Below are positions 23,105 to 34,325 of a stretch of 64,000 nt of DNA, piece by piece. The DNA comes from Rutidosis leptorrhynchoides (taxonomy: Eukaryota > Streptophyta > Magnoliopsida > Asterales > Asteraceae). The notes beneath the pieces are model-generated. The model searched no databases and was not told the origin of the DNA. It worked only from the letters and a program-made list of their open reading frames with translations. The position numbers and the translations under genes are program-made. Location: NCBI RefSeq assembly GCF_046630445.1, contig NC_092335.1, positions 632,018,001 to 632,082,000 of the forward strand, in the 5' to 3' direction. Numbering within the stretch: the stretch's first letter is position 1; every line of letters starts with the position of its first letter.

Positions 23105-23464
23105 CTCTCCCCCACTCAGGACACTGCGTCCCCGCAGTGCACATCGATGCGGACCCCAGCTATGATACCATCTGTAGCGACAGATGGGGTAGAAACCCAC
23201 CCAGTGCCTTTCCAGCTAACCGCTTGGTGACCACTGAGTGTACCTCAGACACTGATTTTACGGCCCGCATTTCTGCCAAACTGCCAACCCTCAAATTCCA
23301 AGGGATCGCAAGGGGTAAGAGCCAATGCTTCGTCACAGGTAACACTGTGAGAACCCCCTCTACGATTAACCCGCCAAAAAGCATAGTCCGTATGAGTGTC
23401 CGGCCTGACAGCCGGCGCGCGTGACTACCTTTACGGCTAAGGTTAAACCAGCTCTGATACCACA
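23105..23464 (-). other. Internal region and tRNA-iMet primer site of the composite element
   Basis: Minus-strand TGGTATCAGAGCTGGTT at 23462-23446 is a good initiator-Met primer site, 2 nt from the long LTR. A weaker, similar GATACCA word lies at 23162-23168. The stretch is clearly more GC-rich than its surroundings. The 186-residue frame over it shows no domain and is not called. Confidence 0.6.
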
Positions 23465-26400
23465 TGTGACGACCCCGTCAAAACACTTAACGGATCCGTC
23501 AGTTGGTCCCATAGCTTGATCGGACTTAAATGAATTAAATAAACAAAGTTGCATTCTTTTATTTCAAAATGTTGCCCAAAAAGGAAACAAACCCAATTAA
23601 GTAGTTTAAAATCAACCAACCATAGTAATGAACCAAAAGTTGACACAAAACATTGCCAACAAACCCACAATTTAAATTATCCAAAATAGAATGCAAACTT
23701 AAGTTTCATAAATAGTTTCATAAAATCTGCCCAAATGCATGCAGACTCTTCTAACGACAGCGGAAGCATCAAATAACTCAAGTACCTGTGAAAACATGCA
23801 AGTAAACTGTCAACACAAAGGTTGAGTGAATTATAGGTTTAAATAAATAAGTAAACTTTAGACCACAAGATTTAAAAATGTTAGAAAACATTAAACATTA
23901 TTCCATTATCAATGAGCCACCTGGTAACCACTTAACCCTTTATTTACCCTTGCCAAACACAATAAAAATATACACTTGGACAGTGTATCTACAACAAATT
24001 ACGAAGTACTAAACATTCCGATTATAAATTGCTAGCGCGACTAGCTCGAAATGGGGTTGTCAAACCCGATAGATCTATCCGTAGGATTCGCGTTCACCGG
24101 TAGAAACCAATGATTACAGTTACCAGACTAGGGAATATTTTTGTCCAACTCACAATGAATAATTAAATTTAACTGTTACTTGTGTCTAACCGTAAATAAA
24201 AATATGCATGTAATCACATCCCAAAAAGTATACTTTGAAAAGTATGTAAAAACGGGACTATAACTCACCTTAAATAGCAACTGAAGAAATCTCACAAACA
24301 AGCGAACAGCAAGTAAAGTAAAGTGATCAAGAAAGATCTCAACGCCGACCTATAAATAAAGCAGGTCGAAATAAATAACTAACTTAGGTCAAGTCTTAGT
24401 ATGATAGCTATTGTACATGTTGCAAGTAGACATAGAACATTACTCAGCAAACATCGGTTTGATTGGAACAGCATAAGGACACACACTTTCTATTTTTAGA
24501 AAGTTTCTATTTTTGGAAAGTTTCTATTTTTGGAAAGTTTCTATTTTTGGAAAGTTTCTATTTTTGGAAAGTTTCCAAATTTAGAAAGTTCTATTTTTAG
24601 AAAGTTTTGAAGTTAGGAAAGTTTCCTTATTTAGAAAGTCAACAGAAGTCAACTGAAAGTCAAAGTCAACCGAAAGTCAACTCAAAAGTCAACCTTGGTC
24701 AAACATAGTCAACATTAATTTTAAAAGTGTAAGTTATAATAATAACATAGGTTATAATGTTATTTATAGTTAAAAGTGTATAATAATGTCTTAACATAAG
24801 TTTAATTAAATAAAATGAATTATTAAAGTTAATATAAGTTGAAATGTTATAATTAGTACGACATAAGTATTTAAATAAATTAATTAAATACTAATCATAA
24901 TATAAGTATTATTAATAATAATAATTTTTAAATTATATCATAAGTATTTTAATTAATAATGAATTATTAATCATATCATAAGTTTCTAATTAAAATTATT
25001 AAATCTTAAGTATTTAATAATTAAATCATAATTAAATAATAATTAAGTCTTATAATAATTAAATAATTATTTAATCCTTATTATAAGTCTTTTAATAATT
25101 TCTCAAAAACAAATTTAATACTTATCATAAGTATTTTCCTTTAATAATAAAAGTATTATTAATCATAAGTTTAATTAAAATGTTAATTAAATCATAATTA
25201 ACAATTAAATGATATAATAAATATTTATATTATAAGTTTTAAATAATAATAATTACTTCTTTTATCATAAGTAATTAATTAATAACGAAATCCATTAATT
25301 TTAACATAAGTTTAATCATTAACCATAAGTTTTAAGTTTAAAAGTTCATCGGGTCGTATCTTGAGCCCCGGGTGTCGGTTTCGGGCAAGCCACATATGCA
25401 ACTTCACCTACTCAAACCACCCGACACAATTATGAACCCAAGAACACTCCAAGAACAGTCCCTAGGTCGTGGATATCAGCCATGACAACATTTGGGAAAT
25501 CAATTTACTCAAAACAGTAATTCGGGCACAACGGGTGAACCGTGGCTCGGATTTAGGTGACCCGAACATGAAAATTCGTCCCACCATCAGTCCTAACCAA
25601 ATGACACACCCTAAAGACACCAAGGATGGTCACAAAGTCGGACCCAACCTTGTTCATGCCAAGAACACCTTTCAATCTTTAACAAAAACCAAATTAAGCA
25701 TATCTAGGGCTCCGGGAATCGAAACGACATGAATCCGGAGTCTAAAATTAATGTCTTGATGAGAGGAACTCATTTATGTACTTTATTTTAACATTCATAT
25801 CAGTTACAAAGTCAGAAAATACGAATTATGCTGCTGTCCAAAATTTACAAACCGAAATCATAAGCAAACGAGTAATTCTACGCATCCAAACAACATTACA
25901 ACAACTAATATACATCATACTAATAATATAACATACAAAATCAGTAATATATATGAAAAATCAAAAAGCTAGGGTTAGGGTTTATACCCAAATCGAGAAT
26001 CAAAGTATATGATCGCGTAGAGAACGAAGAGAGGAACACGATTGTATAAACGATTTGATGATCCAAGTAATATTTTGATTGATGGTGATGATGTTTATGG
26101 TGGTGGTGGTCGTCGCCCAAAAGAGAGAAAGGGAGGAAGAAAGCAAAAAATTAGGTTTTAGGTTTAGATAAGATTTTGTAAAAATAAAATAAATCAAAAT
26201 ATGGGAAAACAAGGGAGTGTATCCCCCCTCCCTTGTGGCTTCGGCCGAAAATGGGTAGGGTGGGCCCCATGGTGGGCCAAATTTTCTAAGTGCTTAAAGT
26301 CTGATGGCCCGAAAGCCCGAACGAATCCCGAAACGCGAAAACACGCTTACGCGATTAAAAATCCGGAAAGATAACAAACGCGCGACGAAAAATAAATATA

Positions 26401-26701
26401 AATACACCTAATAATAATATGATCATAAAATATCATATTTAAAATAATTTGGATTTAAAAATCCCGAAAGCTCGACCGTTGGTTTAAAAACCGAAAAGAT
26501 TCGCCGGATGGAAATCCGCGAGACGTAGAAACGTACAAAATAAAATATGAATACATATATTCACATAACACATAATAATTATTATATATATATTATTACA
26601 AAAATAATAATATAGGTCATAGAAATGACGTGGCACACTAACAGTTAACGGTCGTTAAATAATTAACGGAAAAAGATAACGGAAAAAGTAGGGTCGTGAC
26701 A
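23465..26701 (-). repeat. Long LTR of the composite element
   Basis: In sense TGTCACGACCCTACTTTTTCC...GACGGGGTCGTCACA. It shares an LTR module with families A and B (GCGGAAGC near 23761, ACCTGGTAACC near 23930, ATAGATCTATCCGTAGGATTCGCGT near 24070, GGGACTATAACTCACC near 24256) but is otherwise different. Holds tandem repeats at 24485-24610 and AGTCAAC repeats at 24639-24715. Confidence 0.65.
24485..24610. repeat. Tandem repeat, unit about 17 bp
   Basis: About six to seven copies of GAAAGTTTCTATTTTTG-like units, some diverged at the right end, within the composite element LTR. No spacer structure, so not a CRISPR array. Confidence 0.9.
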
Positions 26702-26944
26702 CGTTGCATTCGAGTTGTTGAGTTCATCAAGATTATTATTAAGTCAATTATAGTTAGATATATTATAAAATGGTATGCATGCCGTCAACTTTCGATGTAA
26801 TGAATGATTGTCTTTTCAAAAACGAATGCAATGTTTGTAAAATGTATCATATAGAGGTCAAGTACCTCGCGATGTAATCAACTGTTGTGAATCGTTTATA
26901 ATCGATATGGACTTTGTCCGGATGGATTAGGACGGGTCCCTTCA

Positions 26945-27702
26945 AAGTAACTCGTTCCTAAAATACTACTAAGAAAAAAAAAATTACTACAAAGTTAACC
27001 CATTCAACTGTAAACTAAATGAAATTGTCATATCTATACAATATAATTGAAATTAAGTTATGTTAACAAACTTATTCTTGGGTTTGTGAAGAAGGCATAT
27101 GCATAGTTTTACAATCAGAATGTCCCATTCGATCACCAATATTGTGTGTTAAAGATCTACAAAGCTACCGCACTTTCATACGAATACAAATTATTTTTAA
27201 CATATTGGTGATGAGTTTATTGGTATCATTCAATTTTATTACATTTGAGAAAAAAGTTGCTTTAGTAATCTCGCGAATTCGCGAGTATTAAACTAGTTAA
27301 ATTGAAATCAAAGTTTTTAATGGACAAAGAAAAAATTGATATAAAGAAAAAACAACTTTTATGTTACATTTCTACACAATTTGCCCTAATTAATACTATT
27401 TATATTGTATAGTACTATTATTGATATGTATCAAATGAATTGGCATAAGTAACTCGTTGCTAAAATACTACTAAGAAAAAAAAAATTACCTACAAATTTA
27501 AAAAATAAATAAAAGTTAAATCAACCAAGCTTCCACTATCAAAAATAAAAATTATGTCATGGTTCATATCATGGTTTATATGAAAATAAAAATTATGTTA
27601 TTATAACACCTATCAAGCTGTCGTTCTACACCTTTAAATGATCAAAAAGAGCGTGACTAATAGTAGGACACCTTTAAACGATAAAAAGAGCGTGACTAAT
27701 AG
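26945..27702. other. Intergenic, with internal duplications
   Basis: No gene seen. A stretch of about 50 bp (26945-26995, AAGTAACTCGTTCCTAAAAT...) recurs at 27446-27497. A 39-bp unit with AAAGAGCGTGACTAATAGTAGG is in tandem at 27630-27706. Confidence 0.6.
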
Positions 27703-28106
27703 TAGGGGTGTTCAAAATATCAGAATCTGAAATCGGAATCCGAATTATCCGAAATCCGAATTCGAAAATATCCGAAACATTCGGATACCCAATTTTTCGG
27801 ATTCGGATATCGGATAATGTTTTTTAAATTTTCAGATATCCGAATATCCGAAAATTTCGAAAAAAATCCGAAAATAATTTGAAAAATATCCGAAATATCT
27901 GAAAAATATCCAAAATATCCAAAATTATATGAGATATATGAAAATATCCAAAAATATTTGAAAATCTTCAAAAATATCGGATATTCGGATAATCCGAATC
28001 TGAAATTTCGGATATCCGAAAATCGAATATCTGAAATTTTGGATTCGGATTTCGGATAAGATTTTTCACTATCCGAATTTTCGAATATCTGAAAATGAAC
28101 ACCCTA
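27703..28106. mobile_element. Short TIR element filled with ATCCGAAA-like words
   Basis: Begins TAGGGGTGTTCA and ends TGAACACCCTA, near-perfect inverted ends of about 11-12 bp. The 400-bp body is a degenerate array of ATATCCGAAAAT and its inverse, able to pair with itself. No coding capacity; MITE-like. The target duplication is not clear. Confidence 0.55.
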
Positions 28107-28944
28107 ACTAACTTTAGCCATCTATATGGAACCATAATCTGGCAATTTATCTTAGATCATTTCTTTCGCTGTATACAATAATAAAAAGTAATCAATTAAT
28201 ACAACAATTCGTTTTTATAAAACGTGAAAATCAATAATAAAGATAAACCTGGACCACTGTTACCAATTCCATATTAAAGTAAACCTTAGGTCATCGATAT
28301 GAAACCTTAATCCGTCCATTGATCTCGAATTGTCGTTGTATTGCCTTGGATGACATATATTTCGTCTTTATTTAATCATACGAAGAAGAGATTAAAGGTT
28401 AAACCGTATAATAGATAAAATGTAGTATACGTTCGAAAAGTATAAAAAAAACATGAAAATATTCATTATGCAATGTTATGCAAGTGGTGTGAGTAAAAAT
28501 AAAAAAAATCCACAAAAACAAATAAAGGCTCAAAAGTAATATCATATTATGTATCAAAGTATTTATTATTATGTACTAAAGTACTCATTTTAGTGTATTG
28601 CCGTTTAGCCCACTCAAACTATCAAAATTTGAGTGAACATTAGTATATAAGAGTAATATTAATGAGCTTATAAACTATTCGAGCCAGGTGTATTCGATTA
28701 CCTCGCTCGACTGCTAAACTACTTTCCAAGCGAGTCGAATATTAAATTTTATATACTCGGCTCATGAAACTAATCGAACAAAATCCTTTGTTTGAACTTG
28801 ACTCGAATTCGGAATCCTTAATGCTCGAATTCGAAATAATCAAGTTCGAAATGTTTGATTTGTTAACAAAATATCTGTTGATCTCACCTGTCACTCACGT
28901 GACTACCCTCTCATCTACCAAACAACCAAATATATGTTTGTACA
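28107..28944. other. Intergenic, nothing recognised
   Basis: AT-rich sequence with no supported gene. The 97-residue frame at 28764-29057 crosses into the fold-back element and shows no domain. Confidence 0.5.
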
Positions 28945-29510
28945 CCGGTTGCAAAAGTATTTTTTTTCATGAGTTGCAATCACTTGCATCCATAAATTTG
29001 CTTGAAAACAAAGGGACCAATGAGAACGCGACATGTGGCACGAAAAATCACATGTGATTGAAAAAAAAAAGCGAAAATTTTTTTTTTCAAATTTTTTTTT
29101 TTTGAAATTTTTTTTTCGAATTTTTTTCCCGAAATTTTTTTTCTTCGAATTAAAAAAAAAAAATCATATGTGATTATGCATGTCAATCACATGTGATTGT
29201 AAACCCAATCACATGTGATTATGCATGGCAAATCCAATCACATGTGATTGTACAATTCAATCACATGTGATTGTGCAGGTAAATCACATGTGATTGTAAA
29301 AAAAAAAAAAAATTAAAAATTTTTTTTTTTTTAAAATTTCGAAAACAAAAATTAAAATTTTTTTTTTCAAAAAAAAATTTTTGAATTTTTTTTTTCAATC
29401 GCATGTGATTTTCACGACACATGTCGCGCTCTCATTGGTCCCTTGAATCTCAACTTAATTTATGGACTCAAACGAATATTACTCTTTTTTTATCCCAAAA
29501 GTATTACTGT
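28945..29510. mobile_element. Fold-back/MITE element with an array of 16-bp palindromes
   Basis: Core inverted arms at 29011-29060 and 29395-29444 match over about 50 bp with four or five differences (outer end AAGGGACCAATGAGA). Weaker inverted similarity extends outward (TCCATAAATT on both sides), so the whole element is about 28945-29510. Between the arms lie A/T homopolymer blocks and eight copies of AATCACATGTGATT, which read the same on both strands. Copies start at 29045, 29161, 29184, 29206, 29235, 29258, 29281 and 29396. No coding frame. Confidence 0.75.
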
Positions 29511-29533
29511 AAATAATAATAATAATAATAACC

Positions 29534-29835
29534 TTTTTTTTTTTGAAAAGCAAGAAGGACTTATATTAAACAATCACGAATAGTACATGGTTGACTGAGC
29601 AACCTTAACAACACAATACATCACGAAAGAAATAGAGAAAACAAATTACACCGCCCTAAGCTAATTGCAAAGATTGCAACTAACAAAAGAGAGAAACTAA
29701 GGTTGTGAGAACCATTGAAGCCAATCCATAATATGACCCTTGCAACGTCGTGAAATCCAATCGTATGAAAGAACTTGAACCTCGCTAAATAAAGATGAGA
29801 CCGTCTCGAGCTTATTCTTTAACAACTTTGCATTT
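29534..29835 (-). mobile_element. 5'-truncated L1-type LINE, 3' end
   Basis: On the minus strand: the last residues of a LINE ORF2 (VQVLSYDWISRRCKGHIMDW, then LQWF), a stop, about 180 nt of 3' UTR, and poly(A) (the T run at 29534-29544). The W..R....W..W pattern is what plant L1 ORF2 proteins usually end with. The 5' edge is approximate and no clean target duplication was found. It ends about 180 bp before the TOC gene ATG. Confidence 0.65.
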
Positions 29836-30011
29836 CGATTCTAATAATGTAACAAACCTCCAACAAACCTTTATTTATCAGAATTCAGAATCCTTATTAT
29901 TATTATCATTATCCCCAAATTAACACACTCTATCTATCTATCGTAAACCCTAGTTATCCAAACTATACAATTTAAATCCTATTTCAAAATTTTGAAGTTG
30001 ACAACCAACCA

Positions 30012-30832
30012 ATGGATTCAAAGGAAGATATATCTCCCGCAGGTAAAATCGAAACTGTTAACGATACTAATTGTTTTAATTCCGTTATTGATGAAAGTAA
30101 TACTATAAGAGTTAGTAGTAATCTGAATTTGAATGTTAATAATTCTGACGATGATGATGATGAAACCGAGGGCTTTGCTAGTGGTCAGGAAGAAGCTTTT
30201 GAAACAGTGTTAGATGATAATTTAGTTTTAGAGACTGAAACCCTAGTTAATGTAGTGGATGATGATGCTGATGATGATGATGATGATGTGTTGTTGTTTG
30301 GAAGTTCTCAAGATCGTTCACAGATGATTGATGTTCAGATTGCAACTGATTCAGCAGAAGATGGGAAAGAGTTGTTTGATATATCTGCATTAGCTGAAAC
30401 TAGTTTAACTGAAGAAGAAAGAAAAAAGCTTGAAAAGTTACAATCTATCAGAGTGAAGTTTTTGAGACTTGTACAAAAATTAGGCCTTTCAATACAAGAT
30501 TCCGCTGCTGCACATGTATACCTATTACTACTTGAGACGCATACTCTTAAATTTGGGTCAAGTTTTGGGTTAATTGGGTTTTGAAAAAAAAGCCTGCAAT
30601 TTAAACCTCAAACCTTTTTTTTTTTTATTTCAAAAATGTCCAATAAGTTTCCTCCAACCTATTGGGTCTCATACAAAATCTAAAGAAACATGTCTAATGG
30701 GTATCAATTTATAAAGTTCGATAAATGGAGATAGGTCTAATGGGTCTCTTGTGAATGGGTCAACCGGTCGACCATAATGATCATAACAAGTTTCATCCAT
30801 CAAACATTTATGAAAGCACTAATCAATATTTT

Positions 30833-30911
<79 letters not shown>

Positions 30912-31974
30912 GTAGGATCAAGGGGAAGTAACCAATCGGGAGAAGCTGGGGGAAGCAAATTTTTTTTTTTTTTTTTCGTTTTTTGAAAAAACTTTGTTCA
31001 CGAACATTATAGATTGGATGAAAATATGAACATTTAATAAAGACACTTTGTGATAAATGTTTTTATTTTGGTGGGAAAACGCTCGAAGGAGTAATATATA
31101 ACAATTATCGTGTTTTTCAAGCGTATATTGAGGTTTTAGATATTAGGGTTTAGGGTCTAGATCTAGGATTTAGATTGAGTTTTTAACACGAACGGTTTAG
31201 AGTATAGGGTTTAGGTTTTGGGTTTAGGGACTAAACCCAAAACATCAAACCCTAAACCCTAAACCCTTAACTCTAAATCGGGCTAAATTTTACTTCACAA
31301 AACATGAAAAAAAGACGTTAACATTCTTCACGATCAATATTATCTTGAATGTTATTCTTCAAGCATCGTTTTAGTGGCGTCTTGACTGCCGCTCAGAGCC
31401 TAAATTGATTCTTAGGCATGCTTTAAACCCCATGAAAATCTGATTCTACCATTTTCATGGCGTCCTCCCTATATTTTATTATTATTTTTATTATTATTTT
31501 TTATTTATCTTTGTATGTTTTAATTTATTTTTTAATTTCTATTTTCTAGTTTTAAATTTAAAAAAAAAAAAAAAAAAAAAAAGGTCTTTTTTAGCCGGAG
31601 GTCCTCACGGAAGCAATCTCTCTACCCTGGAGTAGAGAGGGGGATGAATTTCCTTTACCGTGGGTGGAGAATTCTCTCGACTCGTGGTAACAGAAACGAC
31701 TTCTCTTCTAGTTTAGGGTAGAGGAAGGATTGTCTACACCTTACCTCCCCCATACCTCGCAGGCGCGGGATTGGGCATTGTTGTTGTTGTTGTTGTTATT
31801 TTTGTCGATCGTTTTCCCGCCTAAATAATAACATTAATCACGAAGTGTCTTTTCTAAATGTTCATATTTTCGTGTGATCCTGATGCCTGAAAAAAAAAAT
31901 TCCAAAAAAAACGGGGAAAAAAAAAATTTGCTTCCTCCCGCTTCCCCCGAATGGTTACTTCCCCATTGATCCTG

Positions 31975-32017
<43 letters not shown>

Positions 32018-32063
32018 AAGTAATAACTAAAATAAATTCTTTACGCATTTGACCCATGACCCG

Positions 32064-32137
<74 letters not shown>

Positions 32138-34325
32138 AGAAGTAATAACTAAAATAAATTCTTTACGCATTTGACCCATGACCCGTTACCCAACCCATTT
32201 GGACCTGTTTAAAAATCTGACCTGTTAGACCCATGCCCGTTTTGACCCGTTACCCAAACCGACACAACACTGACCCCGTTTGCCACGTATCTGTACAGGT
32301 TCTTTACAGCCTTGAAGTTATTGCCGGAAGACAAACGGGTAAACTTTTTAGTCTTGAAGCTGCTAAACGAAAAGCTACGGAGCTTGAATCTGACCAAAAT
32401 GAAGATCTTGATTTCTCGGTTAATATCTTAGTCATTGGTAAATGTGGGACCGGGAAAAGTTCCACCATTAATTCAATTTTTGGTGAAGATAAGACTGTAA
32501 TCAGTGCGTTTCAACCCGCAACTGATTCAGTTAAGGAGATTAATGGTGTGGTTAATGGTGTTAATATTCGGGTTTTTGATACACCCGGGCTGCGGTCATC
32601 TGTAATGGAACAAGGTTTTAACAGGAGTGTTTTATCATCAGCAAAGAAGTTTACTAAAAAAAACCCGCCTGATATTGTTCTTTATGTTGATCGTTTAGAT
32701 TCACAGACTCGGGATCATAATGATATTCCATTGTTGAAGACGATTACTGCTTCACTTGGTTCATCAATTTGGCGAAGTGCAATTGTTATTTTGACCCATG
32801 GGTCGTCTGACCCACCCGCGGGTTCAAACGGGTTGCCGTTGAGTTATGAAACGTTTGTGACTCGACGGTCACATTTGATTCAACAAGCAATTGTTCAAGC
32901 GGTTGGTGATTCAAGAATGATGAGTCCAAGTTTAATGAACCCGGTTTCGTTAGTTGAAAACCATTATGCGTGTTGTACGGATCTTGATGGTCAAAAGGTG
33001 CTCCCGAATGGTCAAACATGGAGACCACAGTTACTTATGCTTTGTTACTCAATGAAGATTTCAGCAGAAGCAAACGAGTTTATAAAACCACATGTCCCGT
33101 ATGAAGTCAATCGTAAGCTGCTGTTTGGTTTTCGTGTGCGGCCCCCACCGTTGACTTACATGTTATCTTCTATGTTACAGTCTCGCGCACACCCAAAGCT
33201 TTCTTCTGGTTCAGATGTTGACTTTTCAGAGTTGACCGATTCTGATAATGAAAAAGATGATGATGAAGATGAATATGATTACCGTCAGAAAAAACAATCT
33301 AAAAGAAATGAAAAAGAAATGAAAAAGAAAGGTAAAGATTCTGTAAATGAACAAGTTTATCAAGAAGATGAAGATGCACCGGTGCCGCTACCGGACATGG
33401 CGTTGCCGCCATCATTCGATAGCGATAATCCGACTTACCGGTTCCGTTTTCTTGAACCGACATCGCAGTCTTTGGCTCGACCCGTGCTATACACGTATGG
33501 GTGGGACCACGATTGCGGGTACGATGGGGTCAACCTTGAACAAACATTCGCGATTGCTAATCGGTTTCCTGGTTCAGTTACGGTTCAGATCACTAAAAAT
33601 AAAAAAGACTATAGTATCAATTTGGATTCATCTGTTTTGGTAAAACACTGTGAACATGTTTCAACAATGGCCGGTTTCGATGTTCAACCGATCGGTAAAC
33701 AGTTAGCTTATATTGTAAGAGGTGAAACAAAGTTCAAGAATTTGAAGAAGAATAACAAAACGGGTGCGGGAATTTCGGTTACGTTTCTCGGTAAAAACAT
33801 GATGAAGGGGTTTAAAGTTGAAGATCAGCTTACGTTTGGGAAACAGTATTCGATTATTGGTAGTGCGGGTACGGTTTCATTTCTAAGCGATTCGGCTTAT
33901 GGGGTGAACGTTGAGATTCAACGAAGGGAAGTTGATTATCCGATTGGTCAAATTCAGTCAACGTTGGGGTTGTCTATGATAAAGTGGAGTGGTGATTTGG
34001 CGTTGGGGTTTAATGGCTTGGCCCAGTTTTGTGTTGGGCGTGGTTCTAAAGTTGCGATACAGGCGGGTATTAATAATAAGATGAGTGGTCAGATTACTGT
34101 TAAGACTAGTAGTTCGGAACATCTTGTTATTGCGGTTGTTGCTGTTATTCCGTCCGTTATTTCGGCTTTTAAGAAATTGTGGGTTGATGCTGGCGAGAAG
34201 CGTATTAAAGTAAGTATTTTCACGGTTTATTGTTTTGGTTTTGTTATTTGTGTTTTTATTATTGAATAAAATAAAGTTGTTTTTTTTTTTTTTTGCAGGA
34301 AGGAAGCAATGTACGAAGAAGATGA
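30012..34325 (+). CDS. TOC159-family chloroplast import receptor GTPase
   Basis: Three exons: 30012-30515, 32299-34209, 34299-34325, all joined in phase 0 with GT-AG introns; product 813 residues. TOC159 proteins sit in the outer chloroplast envelope and bind transit peptides in the TOC complex with Toc33/34 and Toc75. Residues 1-150 are a short acidic A-domain (DDDDDETEG, DDDADDDDDD). EEERKKLEKLQSIRVKFLRL leads into the G-domain with P-loop GKCGTGKS (215-222), DTPGL (262-266) and LTHGSSDPP (about 331). NPVSLVENHYACC and LPNGQTWRPQLLMLCYS follow. The M-domain starts near VPLPDMALPPSFDSDN (about 529) and runs on (GWDHDCGYDGVN, GETKFKNL, KMSGQITVKTSSSEHL). The M-domain is closest to TOC159 itself rather than TOC120/132, from memory. 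The A-domain is far shorter than usual, and a conserved linker before the M-domain is missing near residue 490. The exon 1/2 join (DSAAAHV-LYSLEVIAGRQTG) fits the family exactly. Confidence 0.9.
30908..31978. mobile_element. Non-autonomous TIR DNA transposon, Mutator-like
   Basis: Inverted ends of about 55 bp with roughly eight differences (left AGTGGTAGGATCAA..., right ...TTGATCCTGCCCT). 1071 bp, no transposase frame. Long TIRs and insertion in a TA run fit a MULE derivative; the target duplication cannot be read inside the TA repeats. The middle has TTTAGGGTTTAGG-like words on both strands (31145-31265). Confidence 0.7.
31583..31799 (+). mobile_element. TS-like SINE, probably 5'-truncated
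   Basis: Follows an A run (31561-31582). Contains CGGAAGCAATCTCTCTACCC, GGGTAGAGGAAGG, CTTACCTCCCCCATACC and GGATTGGGCATTG, and ends in (TTG)n at 31778-31797. These recall the 3' body of plant TS-type SINEs, which also end in TTG repeats. No clear tRNA head is visible. Confidence 0.55.
32016..32187. repeat. Tandem duplication of about 120 bp
   Basis: AAGAAGTAATAACTAAAATA... ending GACCCATGACCCGTTA occurs at about 32016-32065 and again at 32137-32188, separated by a (TA)n run. It lies just before exon 2. Confidence 0.9.

Larger units (their letters stand above)
22927..26701 (-). mobile_element. Composite LTR element with unlike ends, inserted in the family B LTR
   Basis: A 3775-bp insert flanked by CGTTG (22922-22926 and 26702-26706). 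The empty site is visible at 42070-42080 and 51110-51120, where the flanks join. On the minus strand it begins with a 3237-bp LTR (26701-23465), then a primer site (23462-23446), a fairly GC-rich internal stretch, a purine-rich GTGGGGGAGAG, and a short 178-bp LTR-like end (23104-22927). The two terminal repeats are not alike, which is abnormal for one element. No coding frame of note; non-autonomous. Confidence 0.7.
30516..32298 (+). other. Intron 1 of the TOC159-like gene, full of repeats
   Basis: 1783 bp, donor GTATAC, acceptor CTGTACAG. Holds a (TA)n run at 30836-30907, a TIR element at 30908-31978, further (TA)n at 31979-32015 and 32066-32133, and a duplicated block of about 50 bp. Confidence 0.85.

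Noticed and set aside
22864-23424. 186-residue frame in the composite element
   Set aside because: No domain; it runs across an insertion border, the short LTR and the primer-site region.
24485-24610. Regular repeats that might suggest a CRISPR-like array
   Set aside because: Contiguous 17-bp tandem units without spacers, in a plant LTR.
28764-29057. 97-residue frame before the fold-back element
   Set aside because: No recognisable motif, and it runs into the inverted arm.
31145-31265. Interstitial telomere repeat (TTTAGGG-like words)
   Set aside because: The words are irregular TTTAGGGTTTAGGxx phrases on both strands within a TIR element, not a clean TTTAGGG array.
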